Assembly: GCA_015847255.1 (NCBI GenBank)
Contig: JADLZK010008794.1
Coordinates: forward strand, 124,001 to 188,000
Length of the DNA: 64,000 bases
Origin: Hyparrhenia diplandra
Lineage: Eukaryota > Streptophyta > Magnoliopsida > Poales > Poaceae
Direction: 5' to 3'
In this document: in pieces, positions 10,577 through 21,058 of the stretch
Numbering within the stretch: the stretch's first letter is position 1
Layout of the letters: every line of letters begins with the position of its first letter
Made by a program: the position numbers and the translations under genes
The notes under the pieces: model-generated
What the model was told of the DNA's origin: nothing
Databases searched by the model: none
Seen by the model: only the letters and a program-made list of their open reading frames with translations

Positions 10577-10687
10577 AAGTAAAATATAAAATAGAGCAAC
10601 TATTCATTATTTCAACAAGGGATTAAACTAAACATTTCCATAGCTCATATGTATAGGCATGAAAAGCATTTATTCAGAGCTACTTAT

Positions 10688-10721
<34 letters not shown>

Positions 10722-10800
10722 GAATGCAAGATTACTGGAATTTAAACATGCTAAAATAAAATAAATATTGTTGAAAATAAATATACAATGCAATGATACT

Positions 10801-10821
10801 GCGGGGGTCCTCCCCCAAGCT
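10801..10821 (-). other. G/C hairpin (III) at the end of the coding region, element B
   Basis: Minus strand GCTTGGGGGAGGACCCCCGC: stem GGGGG/CCCCC, loop AGGA. It sits just downstream of gag-pro. The AGCTTGGGG part repeats the polypurine-tract motif found next to the LTR in C and G. Confidence 0.7.
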
Positions 10822-10842
10822 ATCTGGAGGCCCGTGGGTACT

Positions 10843-12123
10843 TTATTTATTTTTACCTTTTTCTGGGGTAGATACCGTTTTACCTTCGGGCGGAGGGCCC
10901 ACATTTTTGAGTCCATGGAGCAGGACTTTCTCTCGATTCTTGCTTGATGGTGCATCGATCCCTGGAGACACGGATGATTGCACCTGTTTGAGGATCCATA
11001 CCTTTTGGGGAGGTGCATATTTCGATTTGGTATTTTGTTTTGGCTCCTCCTTCTTTTCTTTTGGCATGGATCTCTCTTTTGGGGCTTTTTCTTTTGAGGC
11101 CTTCTCTTCCTTTTGTCCTTTGGTATAAATAGGAACTTTCTTTACTTTCTGCTCCTTCTTCTCTTTTTTAGGAGCTGTCTTTTTCTTTTGTTCCCACTTT
11201 TTACCTGTGTTGACTACGTTGGGAGTGTTACCGGCTTTTGGGGGTTGTATTTCTATTTCTTTGATTCCATGCTCCCCGTATTTGATCTGGATCATTTTGC
11301 ACTCTTCTGAGATCCGGGGCCTAAATTCAAATTTTTCTTCATTGCCACTGATATTGAAGCGGATTTCTCTTGCCCCAACATCAATTTGGGCCCGGCCGTG
11401 CTCAGAAATGGTAGTCCAAGGATGAGTGGTGTGTCTTTACTTCCATGTCTAACACCATAAAGGCAACTGGGACAAAATATCCTCGGATCTTCACTGGTAT
11501 GTCCTCTTCAATCCCTGCTGGATACCTTATGGACGAGTCCGCTAGCTGGAGTGTCATGGCAGTCGGCTCTAGATGTGTATGTTTTAGCTTGTCGAAGACT
11601 GTCTTGGGCATGACACTCACACTGGCGCCCAAGTCACATAAGGCATGGTTGAATGTTTGTGTTCCGATTTAACAGGAGATTGTAGGACATCCAGGATCCT
11701 TCTTCTTTTCTGGCAGGCGATTCAGAATGGCGGCACTGCATTCTTTTGTTAACTTCACAACCTCGGTTGTTGGAAGCGGCCACTTGTTCTGAATAATGTC
11801 ATTGATGTACTTGGCATATGAAGGGACATGGAGCATGTCCAGGAGTGGTACGCTTACGTGTACTTTCTGAATCACTTCCACGAACTGAGTGAATTGTTCA
11901 TCCAATGCCTGCTTTCTTGTTCTCGTGGTAAATGGTAGGTATGTTGTATCTGTGTATTCCAACGGTACCACTTCCACTTCTTGTTCTTCTGTTGCTTGTG
12001 GCATTACCTCTTCAGGCTGCCTTTCTTTTTGCTTCCTTGCCACATGGTTGGGATTTGGCGGATCATGAGTGGACCTGTCCCCTCTTGTGGTCACCGCATT
12101 AATCTTTTCATGAGAAACTTTAG
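10843..12123 (-). pseudogene. gag-pro: gag-pro of element B, linker-protease-basic tail
   Basis: Continues from 21059 across nested element C. First comes an Athila-type linker of about 140 residues (QFTQFVEVIQKVHVSVPLLD, then PSYAKYINDIIQNKWPL and LTKECSAAILNRLPEKKKDP), then the retropepsin with CDLGASVSVMPKTVF near 11640 and GLPFLSTAG where GRPFL is usual, and finally a Lys/Glu-rich tail ending at 10843. The linker is missing from A and C. Frameshifts near 11670 and 11400 separate the parts. The protease is clearly more diverged from that of A and C than gag is, so the module may have a different history. No RT follows. Confidence 0.85.
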
Positions 12124-12634
12124 GTTGCTGTTGACGGTAACCAACGACATATTTTTCCCGTCAACTTACTACCATAAAGGGAGTAAAATTAAACCTTTTT
12201 ATACTCATATACATTTATCACTAATAAATTCCACTTGTAGTGTCTTGTATTTTATTTTGCAGATTTATAATAAAAGCAAGTGGAAAATCGACTAAAAGTA
12301 CGCCTTCAGAAAGCGCATTATTGCAAAATCCAAGCCCAAGAGCAAATCGACCCAAAACATCAAATGCGGGCCGAGCAAAGCCCGCCCACAACTTTTCGAG
12401 GCGAAAGACGACACCCCACCGAGACCGGGCCAGGCCGAGCCTGGGGTGCGCGCGCGCACCACACTGGTGCGCCGCCGCACCCTCCCCGAGGCGGTTTCGG
12501 CCCAGCCTCGGGGAGGCGGTTTGTGCACCTTCCAAACGGGGTTTCCCGCCCTTAGTTGGTCGGTTTGCGCATACAAGGAAGGTTTACCAGGTCGGTTTTG
12601 GTGTAAATTAGCACTTAGGCTCCTCCTCCAAGTG

Positions 12635-12642
12635 TATAAGTA
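12635..12642 (+). promoter_or_regulatory. TATA box of the C 5' LTR
   Basis: TATAAGTA followed by a CT-rich stretch and CAACACACACCACTTGGAG, shared with the other LTR (19869-19876) and, on the minus strand, with B. Confidence 0.65.
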
Positions 12643-13658
12643 GGCCCCCTCTCTCCCTCTCTCAACACACACCACTTGGAGTCCAGCAAACCAGCAATCT
12701 CTCTCTCTCTCTACCACCTCTACCTCTCTCTCTTCTTCTACTTCTTCTTTCTTCTTCTTCTTTCTTCTTTATTCTTTCTTGGTTAGCACTTGGAGTAGAA
12801 GAGCTACAAGGAGGGCTTGTCTCCTAGAAGAAAGTGCTTTGGTAATACATCTACTCTATGGAGCATTCTTCTATTTGCAAGTCTTATATTTATGTTCTTG
12901 GCCTAACTTATGAACTAGAGTGTAGTTTTGTTCATGTTCTTGTGTTGGTATATGAACTAGCATATAGTTTACATATCATAATCTTGACATGTTCATTACA
13001 GTTCATCATCGATCATCATATGCCTAACTTAATTAGAGGTGGGATAACGGTTCGTTGTTCCTTCGGGTTTGCTCTTGTTCTAGTCCGTCCATTCGACGAG
13101 TGGGGATCCTGGGGGGACAAGAGTAGTGCTCTAATATGCGGGCATGGTGCCCGGGTATTATGACACCTGCGGATATGAGGGCATGCCACGGTTGAGGGGG
13201 TAGGCGCTTGGTCGTGACAAGCCTTGACCGCCCCTTGAAATCCCCCACGTTCGTATGTTCTGTAGGAGTTCGTAAATGCTTCCTATCGGGCCGTATGGTA
13301 TCCAGGGAGTCTCCCCGCTATCCTAGACCTAACCACGACTAAATCAGTTTGCCTATGATCCTAACTATTCATTTGTATGGCCATGACTAGATACATTAGA
13401 ACTACTCCATTAGGTTATTCATTTATTCATTTATTCTTTATCTATTTTCTTTATCCCTTTTTCTTTGGTGGATTCTTAAGTGTGTGTCACACTATCCATG
13501 AACCATTATTGCTTACCCCTGTTATGAACATTTTGGTCTAAGCAAACACATGTTCCTCTATTCAGATGCCATGCTAATTTATTAATCACATGTCTTCCTT
13601 TGGGAAAATATAAATAACGATACCCTGAATACTTCCGGGTGAAATGCTACAATGATAG

Positions 13659-13676
13659 ATCCGTGCGCTTGCGGAT
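13659..13676 (+). other. U5 hairpin (C 5' LTR)
   Basis: ATCCGTGCGCTTGCGGAT, a perfect 5-bp stem with loop TGCGCTTG. The 3' LTR copy at 20887-20905 has an extra base. Confidence 0.65.
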
Positions 13677-13840
13677 GAATATCTAAGATGGCAAGATCTA
13701 TTCCGTTGACAGTTCCATTTCGGATCACCGACATGGTGGTTTACTTGGGAATGTCAGCGGCACATTTCTGACGCTTTTATTGGGGATGGGTTTTATACCT
13801 ATTTCCTTTGATTGCGTTAAGAAATGCCAACAAGCATTTC

Positions 13841-13858
13841 TGGCGCCATTGCCGGGGA
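13841..13858 (+). other. Primer-binding site of element C
   Basis: TGGCGCCATTGCCGGGGA, eight bases after the LTR end; one mismatch to the tRNA-Asp-type PBS seen at 3599 and 22527. Confidence 0.85.
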
Positions 13859-13989
13859 AGGCATTGTGAAAAAATAAATAAATAAATAAATAGCTGGCTA
13901 TGAATATGAACTGTGTGCGTGGATACCATTTGCTCATACAGGCTAATCTTTTATGTTTTCTCCTATTGTGGATGAAAACAGGATAGTGT

Positions 13990-15300
13990 ATGTCAGGTTT
14001 CCTCCTGCCGGAAAACTTCACCTCCGATCCAGAGGCACTCCTAAGGAAGAACCGGTCTCGCACCGCTTCTTCTTCAGCCGGAACACCGACAGTCGAGACC
14101 GACATCCCTGCACCAACCGCAACTCAAGCCATGGCCCAGAAGTCGCTGCGCGATTTCTCAACTCCCGCTGTCACCAACGTGCCCACTGGGCCGACGGTGA
14201 ATGTGGCGGACAAAAACTTCGAGCTTCGTACTGGGCTGATCACCATGGTGCAGGCCAGTCCATTCTGTGGACTGCCGAGCGAGGACGCAAATGCTCATCT
14301 CCAGCACTTCCTTGAGCTGTGCGATACAATAGTCATCAAAGATGTCGCAGCAGACGTCATCAGGCTCCGTCTGTTTCCCTTCTCCCTCGTGGGGAAGGCG
14401 AAACAGTGGTTCTACAAGGACAAGGAAGTCGTCAGTACGTGGGCCAAGTGCTCCGCGGCGTTCCTCGCTAAGTTCTTCCCCATGGGCAAAACCAATGCCC
14501 TGAGGGGAAGGATTGCCAATTTCCAGCAGACATCAATGGAACCCATCCCGGAGGCGTGGGAGAGGCTGCAGGAATACATTCTAGCATGCCCGCATCATGG
14601 GATGGAGAACTGGCTGGTGCTCCAGAACTTCTACAATGGTCTCACGGCCATATCAAAGGGGCACCTTGACGCCGCTGCTGGTGGCGCATTTCTATCGCTC
14701 ACCATCGATCAGGCAACAGCCCTGATTGATAAGATGGTAGCAAACCGTAGGCCGAGCGAAGACGAGATGAGGCCAAAAACACAAAAAGGCATGCATACCG
14801 TGAAGGAGGCGGATATGCTTGCCGCAAAAAATGGATCTTCTGGCTGAAGAGATCTGGGAGGAGCGGCCACGGATGCTACCGCCCCAGCGCCCCGTCTACG
14901 CCACGGACGCTCACATGACTGTGAGGCGTGTGGTGAGGTTGGCCACTCGGGGATAAGCGCCCCGAGACCCGTGAAGAAGCCGCCTTCATCAACAACGGCA
15001 AAGAACGGGTATCGCCAACCGCAGCTAGGGCTGGAACAACCAAACCCCGGCCCACCATTCCAAGGCAACCAGGGATACAACTCCAATTATAACCCTGGTC
15101 AGCCATCATTGAAGGACCTGGTATTGGGCCAAGTCAGGATCAACGAAAACCTCACCAAAAAGATGAGCCATCAAGACAAGATCCTTGAGGGTATGAATAA
15201 CAAGCTTGAAGGGTTGACATCAGCTGTGAAAAACCAACTCAACTTTAACAAGATGATAGAGACACCTGGTGGCTCGATTCTTTGCTCAAGTGCCGGTTAA
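13990..15300 (+). pseudogene. gag: gag of element C, frameshifted
   Basis: ATG 13990 (MSGFLLPENF) lies about 130 bp after the PBS, and its equivalent in B is also ATG. The first 285 codons are open. They hold a Ser/Thr-rich N-terminus, NVADKNFELRTGLITMVQ, then the retrotransposon gag core RLRLFPFSLVGKAKQWFYK, FFPMGKTNALRGRIANFQQ and MENWLVLQNFYNGL. An added A in the run at about 14826-14831 shifts the frame. The zinc knuckle near 14913-14960 reads CEACGEVGHSG but its last Cys is Arg. An N/Q-rich linker continues to about 15300. Confidence 0.88.
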
Positions 15301-15880
15301 CGACTCGGGAAGGATCCGGGGCAACCCGAGGTCCCACACGAGTCGATTAACATGATATCTCTGAGGCTCAGTCAACCCAGAGAGCTGAAGAAGATCCCTG
15401 TGGACTCGCCATTCATTGCCAAGAAGGGAGATCCGGACGTCCGATCATCATTTTGTGCCATTGGCCCCCACAATTTTGCTAATGCATTTTGTGACTTGGG
15501 GGCGGTATCAACGTGATGTCCAAGGCCACCTTCAACAAAATCCATGGAGGAACGCTTACTCCTGCCAACTTTGTCCTTCAAATGGCAGATCAAACAACAA
15601 GGCGGCCAGAGGGAATACTGGAGGACATGCTGATTAAGATCCAAGATGAATACATCCCTGCAGACTTTGTGGTCTTGGGCATGGGCCCAAAGGAAGATGT
15701 GTATCTCCTCTCCGGGGAGACCATTTCTTTTATCTTGCCAAGGCCGACATCATGCCGGGGAAGGGTTTCATCGTCTTCCATATCAAAGACAAGGCGGTAA
15801 AGTGCCCATTCATTGGGTACAAGCAACAACACACCCGGCAATCATCGTCATCAAGACCGGTGTGGAATGTTGAAGGATCG
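15301..15880 (+). pseudogene. Protease region of element C, frameshifted
   Basis: Retropepsin-like: ANAFCDLGA near 15478-15506, then MMSKATFNKIHGG, LQMADQTTRRPEGILEDM, DEYIPADFVVLGMG and a GRPFL-type motif near 15715. The frame changes after CDLGA (a base lost in GGGGGCGG) and again near 15690. The linker between gag and protease is short, lacking the 110-140 residue block present in B. Followed directly by the A-rich repeat rather than RT. Confidence 0.8.
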
Positions 15881-15960
15881 ACTCAAAACCCCGCAACGAG
15901 ATACTATCGCTAAGTGGCGAGGGGGAAAGTCGACAGGTGACTATAAATAACCCGCTTATC

Positions 15961-16120
15961 TAAAAAAAAAAAAAAAAAAAATGGGGTATATCCAAAAAAA
16001 AAAAATGGGGTATATCCAAAAAAAAAAAATGGGGTATATCCAAAAAAAAAAAAAAAAAATAGGGTATATCCAAAAAGAAAAAAAAAAAAAAAGGGGTACA
16101 TCCAAAAAAAAAAAATGGGG
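15961..16120 (+). repeat. A-rich minisatellite
   Basis: Six units of an A-run (9-20) followed by a variant of TGGGGTATATCC, then a TA-rich stretch to about 16180. It separates gag-pro from the ORF1 promoter and has no counterpart of this form in A. Confidence 0.9.
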
Positions 16121-16337
16121 TATATATATATAAAAAAAATATATATATAAATATATATATATTTTTATATATATATATGTTTCATAAAATATTTTTTAAC
16201 AAAATATTTTGGAAAACTAAAATAAAAATCTTCATAAATAAAATAAGTCTTTACATGAAAAATAAAGAAAAATATTTTTTTCTATTTAAAAATAAATTTA
16301 TATGTGGAAATTTTTGGAGAAATTTCAAAAGGGGAAA

Positions 16338-16554
16338 AACGGTCGAACGGGGAGAAAACAACGACCCACGAACTTTTTCGTGACCGTTGAGCACGCCCGA
16401 CCAAAGCCGAAAGCAGCGGCGGCCTCGGGCGGGGTGTGCGCAAGCACCCCAAGGTGCGGCCGCACCCGTGCCGGCGCCGTCCGGGCTCCGCCTTCGCCAA
16501 CGGCTCCTAGCCGTTGTGTGGAGCGTCCCACGACCGTTGGCTCGGCTATAAATA
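16338..16554 (+). promoter_or_regulatory. Internal promoter of ORF1 (element C)
   Basis: TATAAATA at 16547-16554; palindrome CAACGGCTCCTAGCCGTTG at 16498-16516, 30 bases upstream, as in element A. Further AACGG cores (either strand) lie at 16338-16342, 16346-16350, 16384-16388 and 16534-16538, six in all within 210 bp. A CT-rich leader follows (16580-16660), then a small hairpin TGAAAGT/ACTTTCA (16680-16698) and CTAAC plus TTTTTGCAG just before the ORF1 ATG, suggesting a short leader intron. The MYB3R/MSA reading is inference. Confidence 0.7.
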
Positions 16555-16747
16555 GCCCGAGCACCGGTGTGAGAGCACACACCTCTCATTTTCACTCTCT
16601 CTCACTCTCACACTCTCTCCCGCTTGTTCTACATTCCATTTTCTCCACCAAAAACATTGTGCCGAGCAAGATCGTGGGTGTGAAAGTTCATACTTTCAAC
16701 TAACCCTTGCACATCCGAGGTCTCGCTCAATCGTTTTTGCAGTAGCC

Positions 16748-18061
16748 ATGAAGAAAGCCGGGAAGATCTTCAGCGGGTTGAGGCGGTCGTCAAGGCATAG
16801 CTCACGGCATACAAGCACAAGCTCCGCCCTAAACTGCGACAACCTTGAAGACTCTCCCATGCAAGAAGATGCTGCACCCGTTGGGGAGGAAGAAGCTCAA
16901 GCTCCCCCGACAATCGACGAAGCCGACGCGCCGTACCTCGACCTTCGTGAAGGACGGGAGATGCAAGCATATCTCCTACTCAAGGATCGTGTGTTCCAAC
17001 ACACGCCCGGAATCGACCCCGACCTCCTCGATCAGACAGGTATGGACGATGAACTCCCTATCCTTTGGAGAGTAGTCGGGTGGCAGGACATTCCCCCTAT
17101 CGAGGAGGAAGGTTCTCGCCTCCTAACAATTCAGTTTTTATGCACACTAGTAGAGGACCAGCTAGGAATTTCTTTCCGCCTCTTTGGTACACTTTATCAT
17201 GTTACATGGGCGGACCTAGCTCGTTACTGGGGTTTCAGTTATAGATGTGCAATAAACATAGATGCTGCTCTCCCTGGCTTTTTCAGAAACCACTTTTGGG
17301 AGGAGATATCCGGTGCACATTAGACCGGTACTTTCAAACCTCGCCACTCACAGATCCAGCACCCATCACTTAGATTTATCCACCGCTGGATCTCGTTGAC
17401 TTTGTTTCCTAGACACGGGGTTAGATGGGTAAATGAGGTTGAATTAAAATTACTCTATGCTGTTGTCCACAAGGTTAAGGTAGCTCCAGTGGTAGAGATG
17501 TGCAGGAACTTTTTACATGTTATCACAAAAGTTGCTGTTCCTGTCACCTGCACTTCTCTTATCACACGCCTCGCTTCTACGATTGGAGCTTTGGAAAATC
17601 AGCAGATAGAGTACATTTCCACACCCAGGGATTATTGGACTGTTGCGCAGCTAGTGCAGGGGCACTTAGTTAAGATTTTACCATCTGGCGAGCTTGGTCA
17701 TCTTTTCCCTGGCTATGCAACTATAGTTCGGTTACCTAACCCGGACTTACAGTTGTATAAAAGCCAGGCACTAACATTTGAGCTCGAGACTGCTGATAGC
17801 TTGCGCAGGAAAGATACCCCCATCAGTTCTTCACGCAGTGTCAGGAGACCGGAGGTCGGATCCTCCTCCCATGGACCCTACTTCATGCCACAGCCACAAC
17901 CACAGCCTACACCGGTGTTCCAGGCAACATGGCCTCACCCTATGGGGACCCCAGGGGTAATACCCGGGTATGATCCTAGGTGGGAGCCGCCGCCTCAGAC
18001 ACCGGCACCATCGGAATGGCCTGAAGGAGATACTGGCGGCATGGAGGGCCAACAGATTTGA
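16748..18061 (+). pseudogene. Athila ORF-1-like protein gene, element C (one internal stop)
   Basis: Opens at ATG 16748 (MKKAGKIFSGLRRSS) and stays in one frame to the TGA at 18059-18061, apart from a single TAG at 17321-17323. It is about 437 codons. Order: basic N-terminus; acidic segment with DAPYLDLREGREMQAY; LWRVVGWQDIPP; LLTIQFLCTLVEDQLGISFR; FWEEISGAH; LRFIHRWISLTLF; ELKLLYAVVHKV; CTSLITRLASTIGALENQ; LPNPDLQLYKSQALTFELE; Pro/Gln-rich C-terminus. After the TGA, another frame carries AAKHLDVRTRNIEHTLNTHV (to about 18270), like the C-terminal helix of the H copy, so the original end was probably further on. Function unknown. Confidence 0.85.
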
Positions 18062-18351
18062 CTTTGACGACGGCTCGACGATATGCCCCCGCCCGGTTCA
18101 GCCAAGACAGGCAACCACCACAAGGGGTGGAGGCTATCGGTGTCCGCTGCAAAGCACCTCGACGTCCGCACTAGGAACATTGAGCACACGCTCAATACCC
18201 ATGTGCAAAATACCGCACGATGGCGGCAGCGGGCGGGGCAAAGCAGAGTCGGCAGAGATGGACCCAATTGAGTCCAACATGGCTACTCGCACCGACGCGA
18301 GGAAGCATTGGAGGTACCAAGGCTTCGATCCCGATCAATAGGCCTCCAGAT

Positions 18352-18373
18352 AGCTTGGGGAGGACCCCCGCAG
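18352..18373 (+). other. G/C hairpin (III), element C
   Basis: AGCTTGGGGAGGACCCCCGC: stem GGGG/CCCC, loop AGGA, shortly after ORF1. Its AGCTTGGGGAG is repeated exactly at the polypurine tract 1 kb downstream (19352-19362). Confidence 0.7.
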
Positions 18374-19350
18374 GTATCATTGCATTGCATATTTATCTTC
18401 ATCAATTTTTACTTTAGCATGTTTAAATTTCAAGCAATATTGCATTGAAAAAAAAAAAACTAAAACTAAAACTAAAACTAAAAAAAAATCCAAAAATAGA
18501 ATAAGTAGCTCTTCTTTGTGCCTTAATGCTTACATATATGAGCTATAAAAATGTTTAGTCTTAGTCCCTTGTTGAAATGATGAATAGTTGCTCTGTCTTA
18601 TGCTTTGCCACGTGCCTAGTTTATAATTCGAAGTTCTCTAAAGTTTGGGTTTAGTGGCTAATTCTAAAACTCATCCGAAAAAACACGATTCATGTGGGTT
18701 GCATATGCTCTATCTAGTCTAAGTTGTTGCCAAATATGATATGGTACAAATGGATTTGCTATGACTTCGTCCAAAAGAGAAACTTGACATCCAGGGAATC
18801 TATGCTTTAAAAAGAGAAATGTTTTTGGGCTATGCTAAAAAAAATGAGATGAAAAATGGACAAGTGTCCGAGGGCGAGTAGAGCCCACATCTAAAAAAAA
18901 AAAAAAAAAAGAAAGAAAGAAAAAGAAAAGAGAGGAAATAAAAGACAAAAGTCTAGGGCGAGCAGAGCCCACCTCTCCAAAAAAAATATATATATATATA
19001 TATAATATAGCAATAAAGCCCATGCTTTCTCAAAAAAAAAAAAAAAAAAAAAAAAGGAATAAATATTATCTAAATAAAATCCCGGATAAAAAGTTGATCA
19101 AAAGGATGAATGATAAGCACCTCTGTTATAACCGTTCTATCGGCAACCGCCCAAGGCTTTGAGAAAATTTGGAAAGCCCCGCCTACGATGAAAGGTAATA
19201 AAGGGTGGGAAAAAGATGTGCCATTTTATTCAAACTCTAGTAGAAAATCTTATTATAACCCCGGCACTTGTAAAATGTAATCGGCATAGTAGCAACTCCT
19301 CGATCAACAACCAAGTACTTATCTCTTTTGCTCGAGGACGCGCAAAGGGT
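18374..19350 (+). other. 3' UTR of element C
   Basis: Non-coding, with A-runs and ACTAAA repeats (18449-18482) and a TA-run (18990-19008). Two tandem stem-loop pairs: GGACAAGTGTCC (18858-18869) followed by GGGCGAGTAGAGCCC (18872-18886), then AGACAAAAGTCT (18943-18954) followed by GGGCGAGCAGAGCCC (18956-18970). I do not find the 17-nt hairpin I here. Confidence 0.65.
18858..18970 (+). other. 3' UTR hairpin II, duplicated in element C
   Basis: Copy one has stem GGACA/TGTCC, copy two stem AGAC/GTCT: the first pair changes G-C to A-T on both sides. Each is followed by a GGGC/GCCC stem-loop of 15 nt. Confidence 0.55.
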
Positions 19351-19362
19351 AAGCTTGGGGAG
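19351..19362 (+). other. Polypurine tract of element C
   Basis: AAGCTTGGGGAG ends two bases before the 3' LTR; G (49740-49752) has the same motif on the minus strand and H (57703-57715) a variant. Confidence 0.75.
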
Positions 19363-19364
19363 TT

Positions 19365-21058
19365 TATTGATGGTAACCAACGACATATTTTTCCCGTCAA
19401 CTTACTACCATAAAGGGAGTAAAATTAAACCTTTTTATACTCATATACATTTATCACTAATAAATTCCACTTGTAGTGTCTTGTATTTTATTTTGCAGAT
19501 TTATAATAAAAGCAAGTGGAAAATCGACCAAAGTACGCCTTCCGGGAAAGCGCATTATTGCAAAATCCAAGCCCAAGAGCAAATCGACCCAAAACATCAA
19601 ATACGTGCCGAGCAAAGCCCGGCCCACAACTTTTCATAAAGACGACACCCCACCGAGACCGGGCCAGGCCGAGCCCAGGGGGGTGCGCTAGCGCACCACA
19701 CAGTGCGGCCGCACCCACCCTGAGGCGGTTTCGGCCCAGCCTCGGGGAGGCGGTTCGTGCACCTTCCAAACGGGGTTTCCCGCCCTTAGTTGGTCGGTTT
19801 GCACATACAAGGAAGGTTTACCAGGTCGGTTTTGGTGTAAATTAGCACTTAGGCCCCTCCTCCAAGTGTATAAGTAGGCCCCCTCTCTCCCTCTCTCAAC
19901 ACACACCACTTGGAGTCCAGCAAACCAGCAATCTCTCTCTCTCTACCACCTCTACCTCTCTCTCTTCTTCTACTTCTTTCTTCTTCTTCTTTCTTCTTTA
20001 TTCTTTCTTGGTTAGCACTTGGAGTAGAAGAGCTACAAGGAGGGCTTGTCTCCTAGAAGAAAGTGCTTTGGTAATACATCTACTCTATGGAGCATTCTTC
20101 TATTTGCAAGTCTTATATTTATGTTCTTGGCCTAACTTATGAACTAGAGTATAGTTTTGTTCATGTTCTTGTGTTGGTATATGAACTAGCATATAGTTTA
20201 CATATCATAATCTTGACATGTTCATTACAGTTCATCATCGATCATCATATGCCTAACTTGATTAGAGGTGGGATAACGGTTCGTTGTTCCTTCGGGTTTG
20301 CTCTTGTTCTAGTCCGTCCATTCGACGAGTGGGGATCTGGGGGGACAAGAGTAGTGCTCTAATATGCGGGCATGGTGCCGGGGTATTACGACACCTGCGG
20401 ATATGAGGGCATGCCACGGTTGAGGGGGGGTAGGCGGCTTGGTCGTGACAAGCCTTGACCGCCCCTTGAAATCCCCCACGTTCGTATGTTACGTAGGAGT
20501 TCGTAAATGCTTCCTATCGGGCCGTATGGTATCCGGGGAGTCTCCCCGCTATCCTAGACCTAACCACGACTAAATCGGTTTGCCTATGATCCTAACTATT
20601 CATTTGTATGGCCATGACTAGATACATTAGAACTACTCCATTAGGTTATTCATTTATTCATTTATTCTTTATCTATTTTCTTTATCCTTTTCTTTGGTGG
20701 ATTGTTAAGTGTGTGTCACACTATCCATGAACCATTATTGCTTACCCCTGTTATGAACATTTTGGTCTAAGCAAACACATGTTCCTCTATTCGGATGTCA
20801 TGCTAATTTATTAATCACATGCCTTCCTTTGGGAAAATATAAATAACGATACCCCGAATACTTCGGGTGAAATGCTACAATGATAGATCCGCGGCGCTTG
20901 CGGATGAATATCTAAGATGGCAAGATCTATCCCGTTGGCGGTTCCATTTCGGATCACCGACATGGTGGTTTACTTGGGAATGTCGGCGCATTTCTGACGC
21001 TTTTATTGGGGATGGGTTTTATACCTATTTTCTTTGATTGCGTTAAGAAATGCCAACA
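19365..21058 (+). repeat. 3' LTR of element C
   Basis: 1,694 bp, near-identical to 12129-13832 apart from the GC-rich U3 part. The first bases are TATTGATGG instead of TGTTGACGG, so the terminal TG is mutated. It ends TGCCAACA at 21058. Confidence 0.93.

Larger units (their letters stand above)
9789..10800 (-). other. 3' UTR of element B
   Basis: Non-coding, collinear with 49763-51290 (G) and 57722-59320 (H), and partly with 18374-19350 (C). It holds hairpin II at 9957-9968 (GGACAAAAGTCC on -), hairpin I at 10092-10108, a perfect 73-bp tandem duplication at 10431-10576, and a T-run of about 31 at 10690-10720. Confidence 0.7.
12129..13832 (+). repeat. 5' LTR of element C
   Basis: 1,704 bp from TGTTGACGG to TGCCAACA. 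It contains an inverted repeat CCTCCCCGAGGC...GCCTCGGGGAGG near 12480-12516, a TATA box (TATAAGTA, 12635-12642), a CT/CTT-rich leader (12690-12780) and the U5 hairpin at 13659. A degenerate PBS-like unit lies inside the LTR at about 13769-13786. Confidence 0.95.
12129..21058 (+). mobile_element. Element C: Athila-like LTR retrotransposon with gag-pro and ORF1
   Basis: Innermost insertion of the nest, within B gag-pro. LTRs are at 12129-13832 and 19365-21058. Flanks are GTTGC (12124-12128) and GATTGC (21059-21064), a duplication with one inserted base. Contents: PBS, gag, protease, A-rich minisatellite, ORF1 with its own promoter, G/C hairpin, 3' UTR, polypurine tract. There is no RT or integrase. 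Total length is 8,930 bp. Frameshifts in gag-pro and one stop in ORF1 show it is not intact. Confidence 0.93.

Noticed and set aside
11113..11425. Phe/Leu-rich hydrophobic plus-strand ORFs that look like membrane proteins
   Set aside because: Antisense of the Lys/Glu-rich tail of B gag-pro.
13033..13248. ORFs inside LTRs (also 8704-9205, 12858-13163, 20087-20362, 22513-22814)
   Set aside because: They recur only because the LTR recurs, are short, and have no conserved protein pattern.
15910..16101. Phe-rich minus-strand ORF
   Set aside because: Simply the complement of the A-run minisatellite.
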